Assembly (NCBI GenBank): GCA_039707655.1 | Contig: CM077674.1 | Coordinates: forward strand, 242,159,904-242,223,903 | Source: Elymus sibiricus | Lineage: Eukaryota; Streptophyta; Magnoliopsida; Poales; Poaceae | DNA: 64,000 bases | Reading direction: 5' to 3' | Part shown: piece after piece, positions 9,567 to 20,020 of the stretch | How positions within the stretch are numbered: position 1 is the first letter of the stretch | How the letters are laid out: the number at the start of each line of letters is the position of its first letter | The notes under the pieces: generated by a model | Databases searched by the model: none | What the model was told of the DNA's origin: nothing | Seen by the model: the letters and a program-made list of their open reading frames with translations, nothing else | Position numbers and translations under genes: made by a program

Positions 9567-10001
9567 ATGCCCGGCCCATATCCTCGTCGTCGACTCGTTC
9601 GCGACGACGTCCTGCTTCAGAGGCACCACGTTCGGGACTGGGCTCCACCGGGCTGGCACTGGGAGGTGCTACCTTCAGGGGCGCGCAGCTTGGTGAGGAA
9701 CCCGGCCCCGAGTCCCGTCGTCGACCCGGAGCTTCTTTGGTGGCGTTCGCGTGGGCCACTTTCAGTGCGGAGGCAGCCAGCCCCGCCGGAGGTGGTACGT
9801 CATTGTGTCAGGGAGGAGGACGAGCACGTCCGTCGCTACATGGATGCATTGGACGTCAGGTTCTCCAATACCCGGCAGGTTCTTCAGGGATCTCACCCGA
9901 GCTATGATCCTGTGATGGTTCCTTCTCTTTGGGTGTCCACCGCCCGCGCCTCAGGAACCGCGAGTGAACTAGATTCTTCGATAATATTCGATCTGTATTA
10001 G
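9567..10001 (+). CDS. Hypothetical CACTA-internal protein, 144 aa
   Basis: Begins MPGPYPRRRLVRDDVLLQ and is basic and Trp/Pro/Arg-rich in the first half (RDWAPPGWHWEVLPSG, DPELLWWRSRGPL), with a charged second half (VREEDEHVRRYMDALD). GC-rich coding-like composition contrasts with its AT-rich surroundings. It lies between the hairpin and the companion gene and could be a leader exon or separate gene of the transposon. I do not recognise a domain. Upstream in-frame codons allow a few more residues but lack an ATG. Confidence 0.5.
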   Translation: MPGPYPRRRLVRDDVLLQRHHVRDWAPPGWHWEVLPSGARSLVRNPAPSPVVDPELLWWRSRGPLSVRRQPAPPEVVRHCVREEDEHVRRYMDALDVRFSNTRQVLQGSHPSYDPVMVPSLWVSTARASGTASELDSSIIFDLY

Positions 10002-10009
10002 CTAGTAAT

Positions 10010-10195
10010 GTTATATATATATGAAAATATTCGAGATGTATTAGTGATAATACTCGAGATGTATTCGAGATTATATTCGAGACGATGTATTCGAGATTAT
10101 ATTATTCGATAATATTCGAGACGATGTATTCGAGATTATATTCGATGATGCATATTATCTGGATTATTCGAGATGCATATTATCTACTATGATTC
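10010..10195 (+). repeat. ATTCGAGA(C/T)GATGTATTCGAGATTATA repeats
   Basis: ATTCGAGA recurs about ten times in 180 bp, mostly in the combination GAGACGATGTATTCGAGATT. This is a short decayed tandem array in the 3' region of the preceding frame. Confidence 0.7.
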
Positions 10196-12044
10196 AGTTT
10201 TTCCTTATTGATTGCATGCATTCTAATTTGAATACTAAATTGTTTTATCTTTCTTCTGGATTAGTTAAATAAAAGCTATGGACAATACCGGCAGAGAAGG
10301 AGAAGATGCTCTGTTCGACATCATACGCTCCCCGAGCCCAGATGATCATGATGACGGCTAGCAATATCTGAACCCTTCGGGTCAGGGTATGATGTTTGAT
10401 GAAGACGAACGAATAGATGAAGGCGACAACAATGATGACGAAGGAAATGTTCTTCAAATAACAAAGACCGGCGAGCTAGAGGTATATTTATTATATAAGC
10501 CATCCGGTGATCATTACATGTATTAATTGATTTGTATATATTAACGAATCGATCTTTCTTCTTTTAGCCCTTCGGATCGAGCAAATCTTCTACAAGTGGC
10601 AGGGCAGTTCGAGGCCCGGCCAAAAGGTTGCAGGCTGGCGTAAAGTACAACATCGATGCCATCAAATCAAATGGCGAACCGCTTGAACCTAAGAAGAATG
10701 CGACCAAGTTCACTCGTCAATGCGGAGTTATTGTCAGGGACCAAATCCCAATCCCCGTTCAAGAATGGAAAAAGCCAGCAAAGGGAGATCCAGGAGTTAC
10801 TTTTGTCGACGAAAGAACAAAAGATCTGCTTTGGGAATTGCTCATGTCACATTTCACCCTACCAGATCATTTGACAGATGCAGATCTGGCGAAAGTCAGG
10901 AAGAGTGCTCTTAAGAAGATGGCGATAGCATTCAACAACCACAAGAAAAATATATGGGCCGCGTACGTCAGAGCAGGAAAGCGGACTCCAGAATTCAATG
11001 GAACACTGGAGAAGGCAAAAGATCACTGGGATGATTTCGTGAAGTTCAAGGAATCGGAACTAGCTCAGGAACGGTCGAGACAAAACAAGATTAATGCTGC
11101 GAAAAAGAAGTGGCACCATACTCTGGGGCCAGGTGGCTACCAGGTGGCCCTGCCTAAGTGGGATCTCGCTGAGCAAAAGATGATGGATGCAGGGGTCACT
11201 CCAGTTACATTGGACTGGCCCCCCAGGTGCAGGACTTGGTTTTATGCGCATGGGGGGAAGTTGGACCCAGAGACAGGGCTGATTATGGAGCGGGCAAGTC
11301 TTAAAAAAGCTCAGGACGATTTACTTGTTGCAATAGAAGAAGCTCGAACGGGGGTGTTCACGCCCAACAGAGAGAACGACGAGCTTACGCGCGCCCTGAA
11401 GAATCCTGAACACCCGGGAAGAACACGAGGCAAAGGCGTTGTTCCGTGGTTTGAGGGGTTTGCGGATTGGAACGCCGATTACAGAAGCCGTGGGAGAAAG
11501 AAGCAGCAGGAGGAGCAGAAGAGGAAGCTGGAGGAGGAGAAGAGGAAGGAGGAAGCACTCTTCCTTCAAGGCCTATACTCTAGTCACTTGGAGTTGGAAC
11601 GCGCTTTCAAGCGGCAGCAGGAGCAGCTCGACTCACTTAGCCAGGAAAGGGCGTCTCAGCGGCAGCAGGAGCAGATCGATCCAGCATTGGATAGCACCGT
11701 CCCATCTATGCCGAGAAGCAGCGTGGGTTCCACCCCGGCCGATGATGCACTGCTGGGTAGATATCCTTTGGATGATATCAAAGATAGGACTACTTGTGAG
11801 CTACACATAAAAGTGAAGAACCTATCCATGAAGGTGGCGGACGACTATGCTTTAACAAATCCCCCTGAAGCAACCTTCCATTGCAATCCGATTCCAGCTG
11901 GCTATGCTCGTGTCGGGGTTGATGAAGTGATGTCAGGATATTACGAGCTACAGCTTGACATTCCTGGAGGTGACGAGGAGAGCACACTGGGAGAGGCCAT
12001 ACATCGTATCATTCTATGGAAGAAGGATTGCATCGTCTTTCCAA

Positions 12045-12370
12045 GGCCACCGACTCCTGCTGCAACAAGTCCGCCACCGCGTCAGTCGACTCCTCCTCCT
12101 CCAAGTCCGGCACCGCGTCAGCCGACTCCTCCTCCAAGTTCGGCACCGCGTCAGCCGACTCCTCCTCCTCCAAGTCCGGCACCGCGTCAGCCGACTCCTG
12201 CTCCTCCAAGTCCGCCGTCGCGTCAGTCGACTCCTCCGCCGGCACCGCGTCAGCCGACTCCTCCTCCTCCAAGCCCGGCACCGTGTCAGCCTTCTCGGCC
12301 GGCACCGCGTCAGCCGACTCCTCCTCCTCTAAGTCCGGCACCGCGTCAGCCGTCTCCGCCGTCTCAGCGG
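12045..12370 (+). repeat. Proline-rich coding tandem repeat
   Basis: Within the companion gene, a unit encoding RQPTPPPPSPAP is repeated about nine times with lengths of 27-42 bases. Shadow frames are open because the unit is a multiple of three. Such segments expand and contract easily and probably form a flexible linker before the protease part. Confidence 0.85.
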
Positions 12371-13858
12371 GCTCCGCTGCCTAGGCAAGAGCGGAAGATA
12401 GGCGCCGCAGCTACGGCGGCTAGCGGTACAACAGGCAAGAAATACAAATATGGTCCAAGCCTCAAGCCTCTTCCGAAATTGCCTTACCACCTGACTGAGG
12501 AGGAAACCAAAGCCGAAGTGGCTGCCCAATTGAAGGCCCATTTTGGACCGAAACCGCCCCCGCCGCCAAAGGAGAAAGTACCTGAGGATGTCATACAACA
12601 CTTTATTGATAATGCTCAACCGGCTGTCAAGCATACGGACTCAGACTATGAGCGTTGTATCAAGAAGTCATATCACAACAAAAGAAGGAGTCGAGCTCGA
12701 GCTCGAGCCAAGCAGTTGGCAAAAAAAGCGGGAAAACTGTTCCCCAGCTGGGAGAACAGGCAGTGCAATCGATCCCCCCGCTCATTGTACAAACACATGT
12801 GAGTACCGCCCATCAGCTGGTAATAACCGACGATCATAAAAGGCAGGCTAAAGAGGCCGGTCTCACTGTTGAACAACTCCTAGGCACCGAGGAACTCCCC
12901 GTGTTTAAAGAGGAGGAACTAAAATGGAAATATGTCCACGGCCAACCTCTGGTCAAGCCTGAGCAGGTCCCGCTTCTACCAACGAGAATGTACAATTTGC
13001 AAAAGTGGTACATGCAAGAAGCAGCAAAGACCGATCGAGAGTCCCTCATGGTGAAAGTCAAGGAAAAGCATTACTTCCATGCAAAAGATTTGTGGGTTGA
13101 GTTTGAAGAGATGTTTCAGTTATTCAATCAAGACGCACTCGATAAATCTATCGTCAGTTGCTATTGTCTGTAAGTGATTTCTTTCTGTAATTTAAGTCTC
13201 TAGCTAGCTGTGCTCGTTCATTACCTGTAATTATCCTCACTATATTCTTTTCTGTGGTATTATGCAGAATGAAGATTGATGAAATGGAAAAAGCTGGATG
13301 CTATGGCATTGGGTTCATTGACCCAAATACGATTAATCAAAAGACATGGTCAATTGAATGGTCGAGAGAAGACACAGAGATCAGCTTGCTAGAGTTTTTG
13401 AAGCGACTAAACACCCAACCAGAAATACTACTTCCTTACAACTTTGGGTGAGTGTTACTATATCTTGTACTACAAATTCTATGTTTGCTTACTAGATGTT
13501 AATAAGTGTAGTTGATGAGTTATGCACATGCCCGCTTAATTATACAAACATGTGCGCATGCAGTTTCCACTGGATCTTGTTAATCATTGAAGTTGACAAG
13601 GGAAAAGTTCAAGTACTGGACTCACTATATAAAGAGCCATCCAAATACGAAATCGTGAAGGGGATGTTCGACAGGTAATTTCAATCATTATCGCACTATG
13701 TCGGCCTCTTTAGTTCATTTCCTGATATCAACTAATTAATAACTCCTTTATTCATTTTCTTTGCCGGCGGGCAGGGCTTGGCAAAAGTTCATCAAAGAGG
13801 TCCCCGGCCAATGGAAAGAACGGCTGAAATGGGTGCGACCCAAGGTAATTAAGTAGTA

Positions 13859-13972
13859 CTCCCTCCATCCGAAAAAACTTGTCTCTCAAATGGATGTATC
13901 TAGCACCAAGTTAGTGCTAGATACATCCATTTGAGGCACAAGCTTGGGACAAGCTTTTTCGGACGGAGGGAG
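13859..13972. mobile_element. Stowaway MITE, 114 bp
   Basis: Terminal inverted repeats CTCCCTCCATCCGAAAAA and their complement at 13955-13972, with TA target duplications at 13857-13858 and 13973-13974. The whole element is nearly palindromic, centred on TTAGTGCTAG. It lies inside intron 5 of the protease-domain gene, so it arrived after the CACTA acquired that gene and need not disturb splicing. Confidence 0.93.
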
Positions 13973-14376
13973 TACTTGCTAGCTTGATTAATTCTAGTTT
14001 CAATACCATTATCATGCTTGATTAATTATTATCTGATTGAATTTTATTCTCGTAAAGTGGCTGAGCCATGCGCCGGGGAATAATTTATGCGCATACTACG
14101 TTTGCGAGACCATTCGCATGATGACGTCCGAAATGGAAAAATCTGAAAGACAACTTTGGGTACGTTTGCCAGAACACTATCCACAATTTTTTTATCATGA
14201 TCTAATATATATACAGACAACTAATATATTCATCTTGATCTCCTTCTTTAAAGCTGTTTGAGATGCGGGGGAAGCTCCTACCAACGGATCGCTTACGAGC
14301 AATTCAAGAGGAAATAGCGGGATTTTTGCTCGACCAGGTCATAGATCCCAAAGGAGAATTCCATTACAAGCTGTAA

Positions 14377-14625
14377 TGCCTGCATGTAATGATCCGCAAA
14401 TTGTAGGAGAAATTGTATATACCAAATTGTATATATATATGTGTATGTGAATGGTCGTACGAGAAATTCGATGATATATATATGATCGGTTCTACGAGAA
14501 ATTATATTTATATATATATGCATAACGTGTACAGTATGTAGTAGCGTAAAATATGTTTGAAATGAAAAAGAATTAAATGGAAAACACAAAATTAAAAGGA
14601 AAAATAAACCATAAACCCCTAAACC
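14377..14625. other. 3' region of companion gene
   Basis: AT-rich non-coding sequence with several short (TA)n stretches. No gene or further repeat is recognised. Confidence 0.45.
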
Positions 14626-14629
14626 CCTA

Positions 14630-14900
14630 TACCTTTTAGTCCCGGTTGGTATTACCAACCGGGACTAAAGGCCACCAAGCCCCCGGCGCGGGCTCGTGCC
14701 ACGTGGTGCCTTTTAGTCCCGGTTGATGTTACCAACCGGGAGTAAAGGTCCCCCAGCCCCCGGCGCCGGCTCGTGCCACGTGGTGGGCCTTTAGTCCCGG
14801 GCCGTGTTGAACCGGGACTAAAGGGGGGGGGGGGCCTTTAGTCCCCACCCTTTAGTGCCGGTTCCTGAACCGGGACTAAAAGCCCTTACGAACCGGCACT
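14630..14900. repeat. Right CACTA subterminal repeats
   Basis: Several CCTTTTAGTCCCGGTTG copies and inverted complements, including a duplicated block around CGGCTCGTGCCACGTGGTG (about 14688 and 14768). These mirror the left subterminal region and end 22 bp before the terminus. Confidence 0.88.
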
Positions 14901-14925
14901 ATAGGCCGATTCTGCACTAATGACC

Positions 14926-15590
14926 TACGGCCCATAAGGCAAGAAGGCGCGGCCGTGCACGGCAAGCCGGCAACTACATACAGGCTGCCGGCGGACGATG
15001 TACATCCATAGTTGGTCTTGTATAAATATCTTCTAGGTCAGCCTGCAAGTTGTCAAATGACATAATGTCATCTAATAACATCGATCTGAGTTTGAGTGCA
15101 ACAAAAAAAAATGGATTTCTTAAGTTCAAAATTTTCATGCAGATGCATCTCAGATGAAGTATTCTCTTGCATATGCTCGTCCGCTGTTATGGTTGGCTTC
15201 AATAGCGAAAAAGCTAAACATAGGATCGATGTACGTCAGTACCTGGCAGATGTCGTCGCCATTAACGGCGGCGAGCGGCGCTCTGTATGGTTTGGCGAGG
15301 AAGAATATCCGCACTGATAGTTGCATACGTCGTCCGGACGGCCAAAGAATCCATTGATTAATTAGAAGCAACTAGTATTGATTGGTGAAACTACAACGTG
15401 AAAGGCCATAGTATTAGCAATGAAGGATGTGCGTGTACTAGATCCAAAACAGGAAGAATCCGCGCACATACCTCTGTCAGGAAGAATCCGCGCACATACC
15501 TCTGTCTCCTCATCTCCCATGAAATGCGGTGCCACCGGCCTATATAATTTGAACAGAGCTAAATCAATCTGAGGTAGTTATATATTGGTG
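14926..15590. other. Right interior of TA-bounded element
   Basis: No supported gene. Short frames around 15096-15357 lack family features. A 28-bp direct duplication (CAGGAAGAATCCGCGCAC and following bases) lies at 15450-15477 and 15478-15505. Confidence 0.5.
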
Positions 15591-15735
15591 ACCCCGTGTC
15601 GACAAAAAAAGGATGCGGTTGATAAATTTAATCGGGCAGATACACCCAAACCCGTTAATCAATGGCCGAACGTCTGAATGAGATCGGAGGGCAGCGAGAG
15701 AGGGGGTAACTACCCCTGGTTGTAGAATCTATTTT

Positions 15736-15739
<4 letters not shown>

Positions 15740-15801
<62 letters not shown>
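15740..15801. repeat. (TA)n microsatellite, right
   Basis: About 31 TA dinucleotides directly adjoining the right inverted terminus of the TA-bounded unit. It is the counterpart of the tract at 1104-1155. Confidence 0.95.
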
Positions 15802-15803
<2 letters not shown>

Positions 15804-15959
15804 CTAGGTCTTTCCCTGTTTTCCACACAAAGCGATCGATCTATATCTAGTCAGGTCTCGCCCTTTTTTCCACGTACACATCGATCAATCTACCTCTGTA
15901 GATAGGACTGCCTAGCTATCACACACACATTGTCTATCCATCGTCTCACCTCTCATCAT

Positions 15960-18050
15960 CCATGCCTTCTGCTTCATCTCTCAGACGTGCGCAACCGCGC
16001 ACGTTCTCGCTCCCTCTCTTAAAATATCGATCTCGCACTTGTAAACTCCTTCCGAGTCTCCGTCCAGTTGGCCTCTCGCACCATCTCCCAACACCCCCCT
16101 CTCCCAGTGCTTGTGGGCTCGTAGAGTTCTTCCCTCTATCTGTCTCTATCGATATATCGCGCAGATGACCCCTCCCCTCCCTTCTCGTATATCACCCCCA
16201 TGCACATACACATATGTATATAGGCCTCTCTTTCACACAAATTGCATCATTGACACACATACTCCCTCTATATTTCCCTCCCCCTCCCCCACACACACAA
16301 ATTCATGAATCTTCCATGATTTCTTGCACACACCATCTCTCTCTCTCTCAGACACATAGACTATGTGTACGAAAGAGAAGAGGTGCACGCACGTACTCGT
16401 TCCCACATACAGACGCACGGGTACACGGTGGAGCGCATTTGTATAAGAAATGTGCGCGTGTACAAAGACTTTAGATGATGTGGCACTAGTACTTTCATTA
16501 TGTGCAAAAGCACATAAGTTAGAATTCCAATGGCACGCTACAAAATGTCTCTCTTTTTTCAGTCAATATATTATGATTAAAATGATGTGGGTGCACCCAT
16601 GAGGCCATGTGGCACATGGGGGAGGGGTTGTTGCGAGCTTCTTGTGTGGATTGATCACATTGACATGCTGCTGTTTCCAGAAGAATGTTGTAGACACAAC
16701 AGGGTACAATTAGGTTTTGATAGATGCGACTCCCAGCCACCTAGACCACTGGATCAACAGCAATCAATGGCTGATATCACATCACACGTGAACGATTGAA
16801 AATTTCAAAGCTGATTATATAGAAAATATATTCACCAAAAAAAATTATATAGAAAATAGCCAGCAGCGGGCTCCTCGCTATTGCTACGAGTGGTTGGCGG
16901 GCGCCCGGCTCCTTCACGTACGCATCCGAGAGCGTGGGCCCACTTCCGCCTCCGACAAGCGTAGTAGTACTGCCCGCCGCTATGACTTTTGCAGTGCCGG
17001 GTCCATGCCATTGTAAAAAAAACTACCATGCCTCCCACGCGGCAAAAACGCCGCCCTACCCTTTCTTAATCGGGATTTGTATCGACTAATCTCATCAAGG
17101 AGTAGGCGGTAAACTTACAGCCTGTCGCCCTCGTGTCGCACCAACACACGGTCGGTCCGGCCCGCCGCTCACCGAAGGGACGCGCATCGGCTTGGTACAT
17201 CACTGACATGTGCAAGCGCATGTGAGCAAACCGACAGTCCAAGCTCCCCGCCTACCGCCAAAAGCCTGGCGTATCGGGATTTCTTGCAAACCGGCAGTTG
17301 CGAACGATCGCGTGGCAGTTTCATGTGTAGGGGAGGGGCGTGGTGTGGCAGTAAAAAGAAAATGCCATGGCATTTCTTTTTTTAGTGTTGTTTTCGTCCA
17401 ATAACTTCCACCGTCGGATGCAAATCTTATGGTTATTGGGGCGTTCGCCAGGAATAGTCTCGTGGCGAACTACTGACTAGCCTCTTTTTCACACGCACTG
17501 CGATGACACATAAGTATCATCTCTCTCCCTCCTCCCCATGCACATGCCTACACTGACGACTCTCTCGGGACTTCTGGCACACATCGATGTCACACACATA
17601 CACTTGTACTCTAGGTTTAGTACGTACACAAAGAGGAGAGGTGCACGCATGCACTCGTCCTCTCTCACACACACGCGCGGGTACTCTTTCCAACACACAT
17701 CATCTCTCTTTTTTTTGTGGGGACACACCATCTCTCTCTAGGTCTATGTATACCACTCTCTCTCTCTCTCCCCACACACGCTGGTGGAGTATGTGCATGA
17801 AGAGAAGATGTGCATGCATGCACTCATTCCCTCGCACACACACGCAGGTACATGGTGGAACATATTTTTGTATGAAGAGCCACCCCACGTGATAATTTGA
17901 CGCGTGTAGAGTCGTTCACTTAATGGATGGTCAATTAATACAGCGCATGCAAATTGAGTGGATGTGGAGGAAGTACTAGTTGAGAATGACATTACTAGTA
18001 TCATCCACTACATGCATGCGAGTAGTTAAATCATGGGTTGCTAGTACTAG
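15960..18050 (+). repeat. Outer part of left inverted arm, (CT)n and (CA)n-rich
   Basis: This segment matches the reverse complement of about 63460-63900. Shared landmarks include CTATCGATAT, ATGACCCCTCCCCTC, TAGGCCTC(T/C)(C/G)TTTCACACA, GAAGAGGTGCACGCACG, GGGTACACGGTGGAGC and GATAATTTGACGCGTGT. Within the arm the block with GAGGTGCACGCA(T/C)G is repeated near 16380, 17637 and 17806. Frames here are microsatellite by-products. No gene is supported. Confidence 0.65.
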
Positions 18051-18055
18051 TAGTA

Positions 18056-18312
18056 CTCCCTCTGTTTTTATATACTCTGCATATTAGATTTGACTAAAGT
18101 CAAACTTCATAAAGTTTGACCAAGTTTATAGAAAATAGTATTAACATTTACAATAACAAATCTATATGATGTGAAAGTATATTCAATAATGAATCTAATT
18201 GTATTGATTTGTTATTGTATATGTTAATATTTTTGTCTATAAACTTTGTCAAAGTTTACAAAGTTTGACTTTGACCAAAGCTAATATGCGGAGTAAATAA
18301 AAACGAAGGGAG
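18056..18312. mobile_element. Stowaway MITE, 257 bp
   Basis: Termini CTCCCTCTGTTTTTATATACTC and the complement of GAGTAAATAAAAACGAAGGGAG, with inner inverted repeats around TTTGACTAAAGTCAAACTT and TTTGACTTTGACCAAAG. TA target duplications are at 18054-18055 and 18313-18314. Non-coding. Confidence 0.93.
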
Positions 18313-18363
18313 TACTCCGAGGCAACGTCATCAATTTTTGCCTCGGTTACTGTTGGTGGCCTT

Positions 18364-18372
18364 TGTATATAA
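18364..18372 (+). promoter_or_regulatory. TATA box of hypothetical gene
   Basis: TTGTATATAAAATGG lies about 100 bp upstream of the ATG at 18466 and is followed by a pyrimidine-rich leader. The spacing is right for a plant core promoter. Confidence 0.5.
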
Positions 18373-18465
18373 AATGGACGGTGTGGAGTAGTATCTTTAT
18401 CTTAGCCTACTAGGGCTCTCCCACCGCTTACGCTCGCCTCCCCGCCTCGACCATCGGATTCCGCC

Positions 18466-19017
18466 ATGGATAATCCCTTAGATCCCAGCATCCCGCGGGC
18501 TTCCCTCTCCCTGCGGCCCACATCACTGCCGCCTTTGAGCGAAACCCACATGTGTTTCAGAGGGGATCCATTGCTCTGGAATCACAGATCGGGGGCACCG
18601 GAGGACATGCCAGGGCTGCGTTTCAGGTGGTGGGCAGCAAGGGCAAATCGGATCGAGGAAGCGTCGCATCGACTGGAGACAAGTTCAAAGGAGTTGCGCC
18701 TGGCGAAGCACAAGGCGGAGGCGCATGTCGATCTCAGGGGTGAGATGCTGAGGGATGTCAGCATCTGGCAGCGTCACATTGATTTTGAGCTGGGGCTAAT
18801 GGCAGAGATCATATTCACGGAGTCAACTGCGGAGGAGAGAACGCGCATGCCTGCGGAATGGCATGAGAAGCTGGTGCAACTGTTCAAATGGGCGATAGGA
18901 GAAGCCAAATCGCTCAACCAGCGGCGGCGGCGGCGCTGGGGATGCATCGTGGGCGAGGTGACCTGCCCTCCTTCCCCACCAGCGATGGACTGGCCTGCTC
19001 AGTTGCTGCTGCAGTGA
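18466..19017 (+). CDS. Hypothetical protein, 183 aa, single exon
   Basis: The ATG sits in a good plant context (CCGCCATGG). The product begins MDNPLDPSIPRASLSLRPTS, has a central helical, charged region (residues about 60-145; IEEASHRLETSSKELRLAKH, LMAEIIFTESTAEERTRMP) and an Arg-rich stretch (NQRRRRRWG) near the C-terminus that could be a nuclear signal. A TATA box upstream and a GC-rich coding composition support a real transcription unit. I do not recognise a domain. The 3' side has a short duplicated TTGTATTTCTATGAAAATA that could hold polyadenylation signals. It lies inside the left inverted arm where the compact right arm has no counterpart, so it may be an inserted or captured gene. 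Confidence 0.5.
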   Translation: MDNPLDPSIPRASLSLRPTSLPPLSETHMCFRGDPLLWNHRSGAPEDMPGLRFRWWAARANRIEEASHRLETSSKELRLAKHKAEAHVDLRGEMLRDVSIWQRHIDFELGLMAEIIFTESTAEERTRMPAEWHEKLVQLFKWAIGEAKSLNQRRRRRWGCIVGEVTCPPSPPAMDWPAQLLLQ

Positions 19018-19430
19018 ACACGCGGCGGCATGGCGGGTTGCAACCGTGACAATCACTCCATCTATGTATTGTATTTCTATGAAAATATGTCATCTATATG
19101 TGTTGTATTTCTATGAAAATAGTTGGTCATTTGGAAAAAGATGGTCATTGATTTATCATGAGTTTTTTAATGCTTGGTCGTGAGAACTCATCGGGAGCCG
19201 TTCCGGGCTTCGAAACCAAAACCATCAATATATTTCGAGCTTGTTTCCCGTCACATTCCAAAGTACCATGCTATATTTAATTGCAAACCTATTCACACTG
19301 ATCAAACCTAAACGTGTTTCCACTTTGCAGCATATTAGTAATAGGTTATAAAAAGGTAAACTAACTACTCGAATATTACTGCACATTCCTCCTCATAAGC
19401 CTTTCTTGTTCGTCGTTCCTTGCGTCTGCC
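19018..19430. other. Intergenic between two gene-like units
   Basis: Contains a 30-bp direct duplication (TGTATTGTATTTCTATGAAAA type, 19064 and 19099) and otherwise AT-rich unique-looking sequence. No gene seen. Confidence 0.4.
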
Positions 19431-20020
19431 ATGGCCGGTAGGAAGAGCTTTGGGCCAAGAAATAACAAGGGAGCGATGACCAAGGCCGCGGAAAAAAAAG
19501 AGGGCCCGCCGCGCCGTGGAGGCCTCGAAAGATCTCTCATGGGCAGGAGAGGGCTCTCATAAGCGCATTCGCCCCGGAGGCGAACATGCCGAGCGGGCAA
19601 TGCTGAAGTCGTTAGCCCACGATGACATGCCCGCTCAGCTCAACAAGTAGAAGGAGTTGATCGCCGGCTTGCTGATGCTGGTGAAGGAGAGCAATGCCTC
19701 GGTTGATAAGGCGACTGGTGAAATCATGGAACTTCGGGAGGACAAAGCGAAGCTCTACCACAAGCTCGACCTGCTGAAGGAGGAGATCGCCAGCTGGGAG
19801 AAGCTGCGAGAGAAGAGCAGTGCCTCGGAGAAGATGCTGACCGCCGTCATCGGGGAACTTAGGGATGACATGGCGAAGCTCCGCACTGAGAGCGTGGCTG
19901 CTGTCAAGCAACATCATGCGGACGTGAAAGAGATCATCCACGCTTGCCTCGAGAAATCCCGTGCCATGGAAGCAATGAAGAAGATGGCGGACGAGAGGCG
20001 AGAGGAGATGAAGGTCATGT
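19431..20020 (+). pseudogene. Coiled-coil protein gene, frameshift and stop
   Basis: Starts MAGRKSFGPRNNKGAMTKAA in a good context (GCCATGG). The frame is lost at an A-run at 19493-19500; in the shifted frame a basic stretch and RIRPGGEHAERAMLKSLAHD continue to a TAG at 19648-19650, after which the same frame stays open to 20020 with strong heptad character (KAKLYHKLDLLKEEIASWEK, ELRDDMAKLRTESVAAV). Together these would make a protein of about 196 residues. The GC-rich, codon-like composition of all three pieces argues for a former single gene. No domain family is recognised; a DNA-associated coiled-coil protein is only a guess. Confidence 0.55.

Larger units (their letters stand above)
10278..14376 (+). 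pseudogene. CACTA companion gene with C-terminal Ulp1/C48 protease domain, 7 exons, broken
   Basis: A consistent model joins exons 10278-10481, 10568-13169, 13268-13447, 13564-13674, 13775-13844, 14058-14159 and 14254-14376; all junctions are GT/AG and keep phase. The N-terminal half (FTRQCGVIVRDQIPIPVQEW, RKSALKKMAIAFNNHKKNIW) resembles the TNP1-like second protein of grass CACTA elements, expected to bind subterminal repeats. It is followed by an acidic coiled coil (KKQQEEQKRKLEEEKRKEE), a proline-rich repeat, and a Ulp1-like cysteine protease domain: His in GFHWILL, Asp in VLDSLYKEP, Cys in NNLCAYYVCE. The position that is usually Gln before the Cys (QPPG-type) reads HAPG, which may weaken catalysis. 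Two defects: a TAG at 10359-10361 after 27 codons, and a 2-base frameshift near 12671. A Stowaway MITE sits in intron 5. Confidence 0.85.
2324..14922 (+). mobile_element. CACTA (En/Spm) DNA transposon, nearly complete, 12.6 kb
   Basis: The left terminus is CACTAGTAGAAAAAC and the right terminus, read from the outside, is CATTAGTGCAGAA. The 3-bp target duplication ACC lies at 2321-2323 and 14923-14925, as expected for CACTA elements. Both subterminal regions carry repeated TTTAGTCCCGGTT and inverted copies. Inside are a tail-anchored small ORF, a Tnp2-type transposase and a companion ORF fused to a C48 protease domain, the usual gene content of large grass CACTA elements. The two main genes are broken, so self-mobilisation is unlikely, but ends and duplication are clear. 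The second base pair of the right terminus (CATTA instead of CACTA) is a point change. Confidence 0.92.
1154..15740. mobile_element. TA-microsatellite-bounded element with terminal inverted repeats
   Basis: The left end reads TAGGACAAATTT and continues to GTAGTTACCCCC near 1194. The reverse complement of the right end reads TAGGGAAAATAG and continues to GTAGTTACCCCC. Over 39 aligned positions I count 30 matches, and weaker similarity (an ACGGGTT block) continues inward for about 100 bp. Both ends abut (TA)n tracts. Removing the nested CACTA leaves about 2 kb without coding sequence, so it would be non-autonomous. Insertion into (TA)n recalls the rice Micron elements; superfamily assignment is inference. 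Confidence 0.5.

Noticed and set aside
15096..15371. Three overlapping 67-73-codon frames
   Set aside because: Both strands open, AT/GC mixed, no features; inside the non-coding half of the TA-bounded element.
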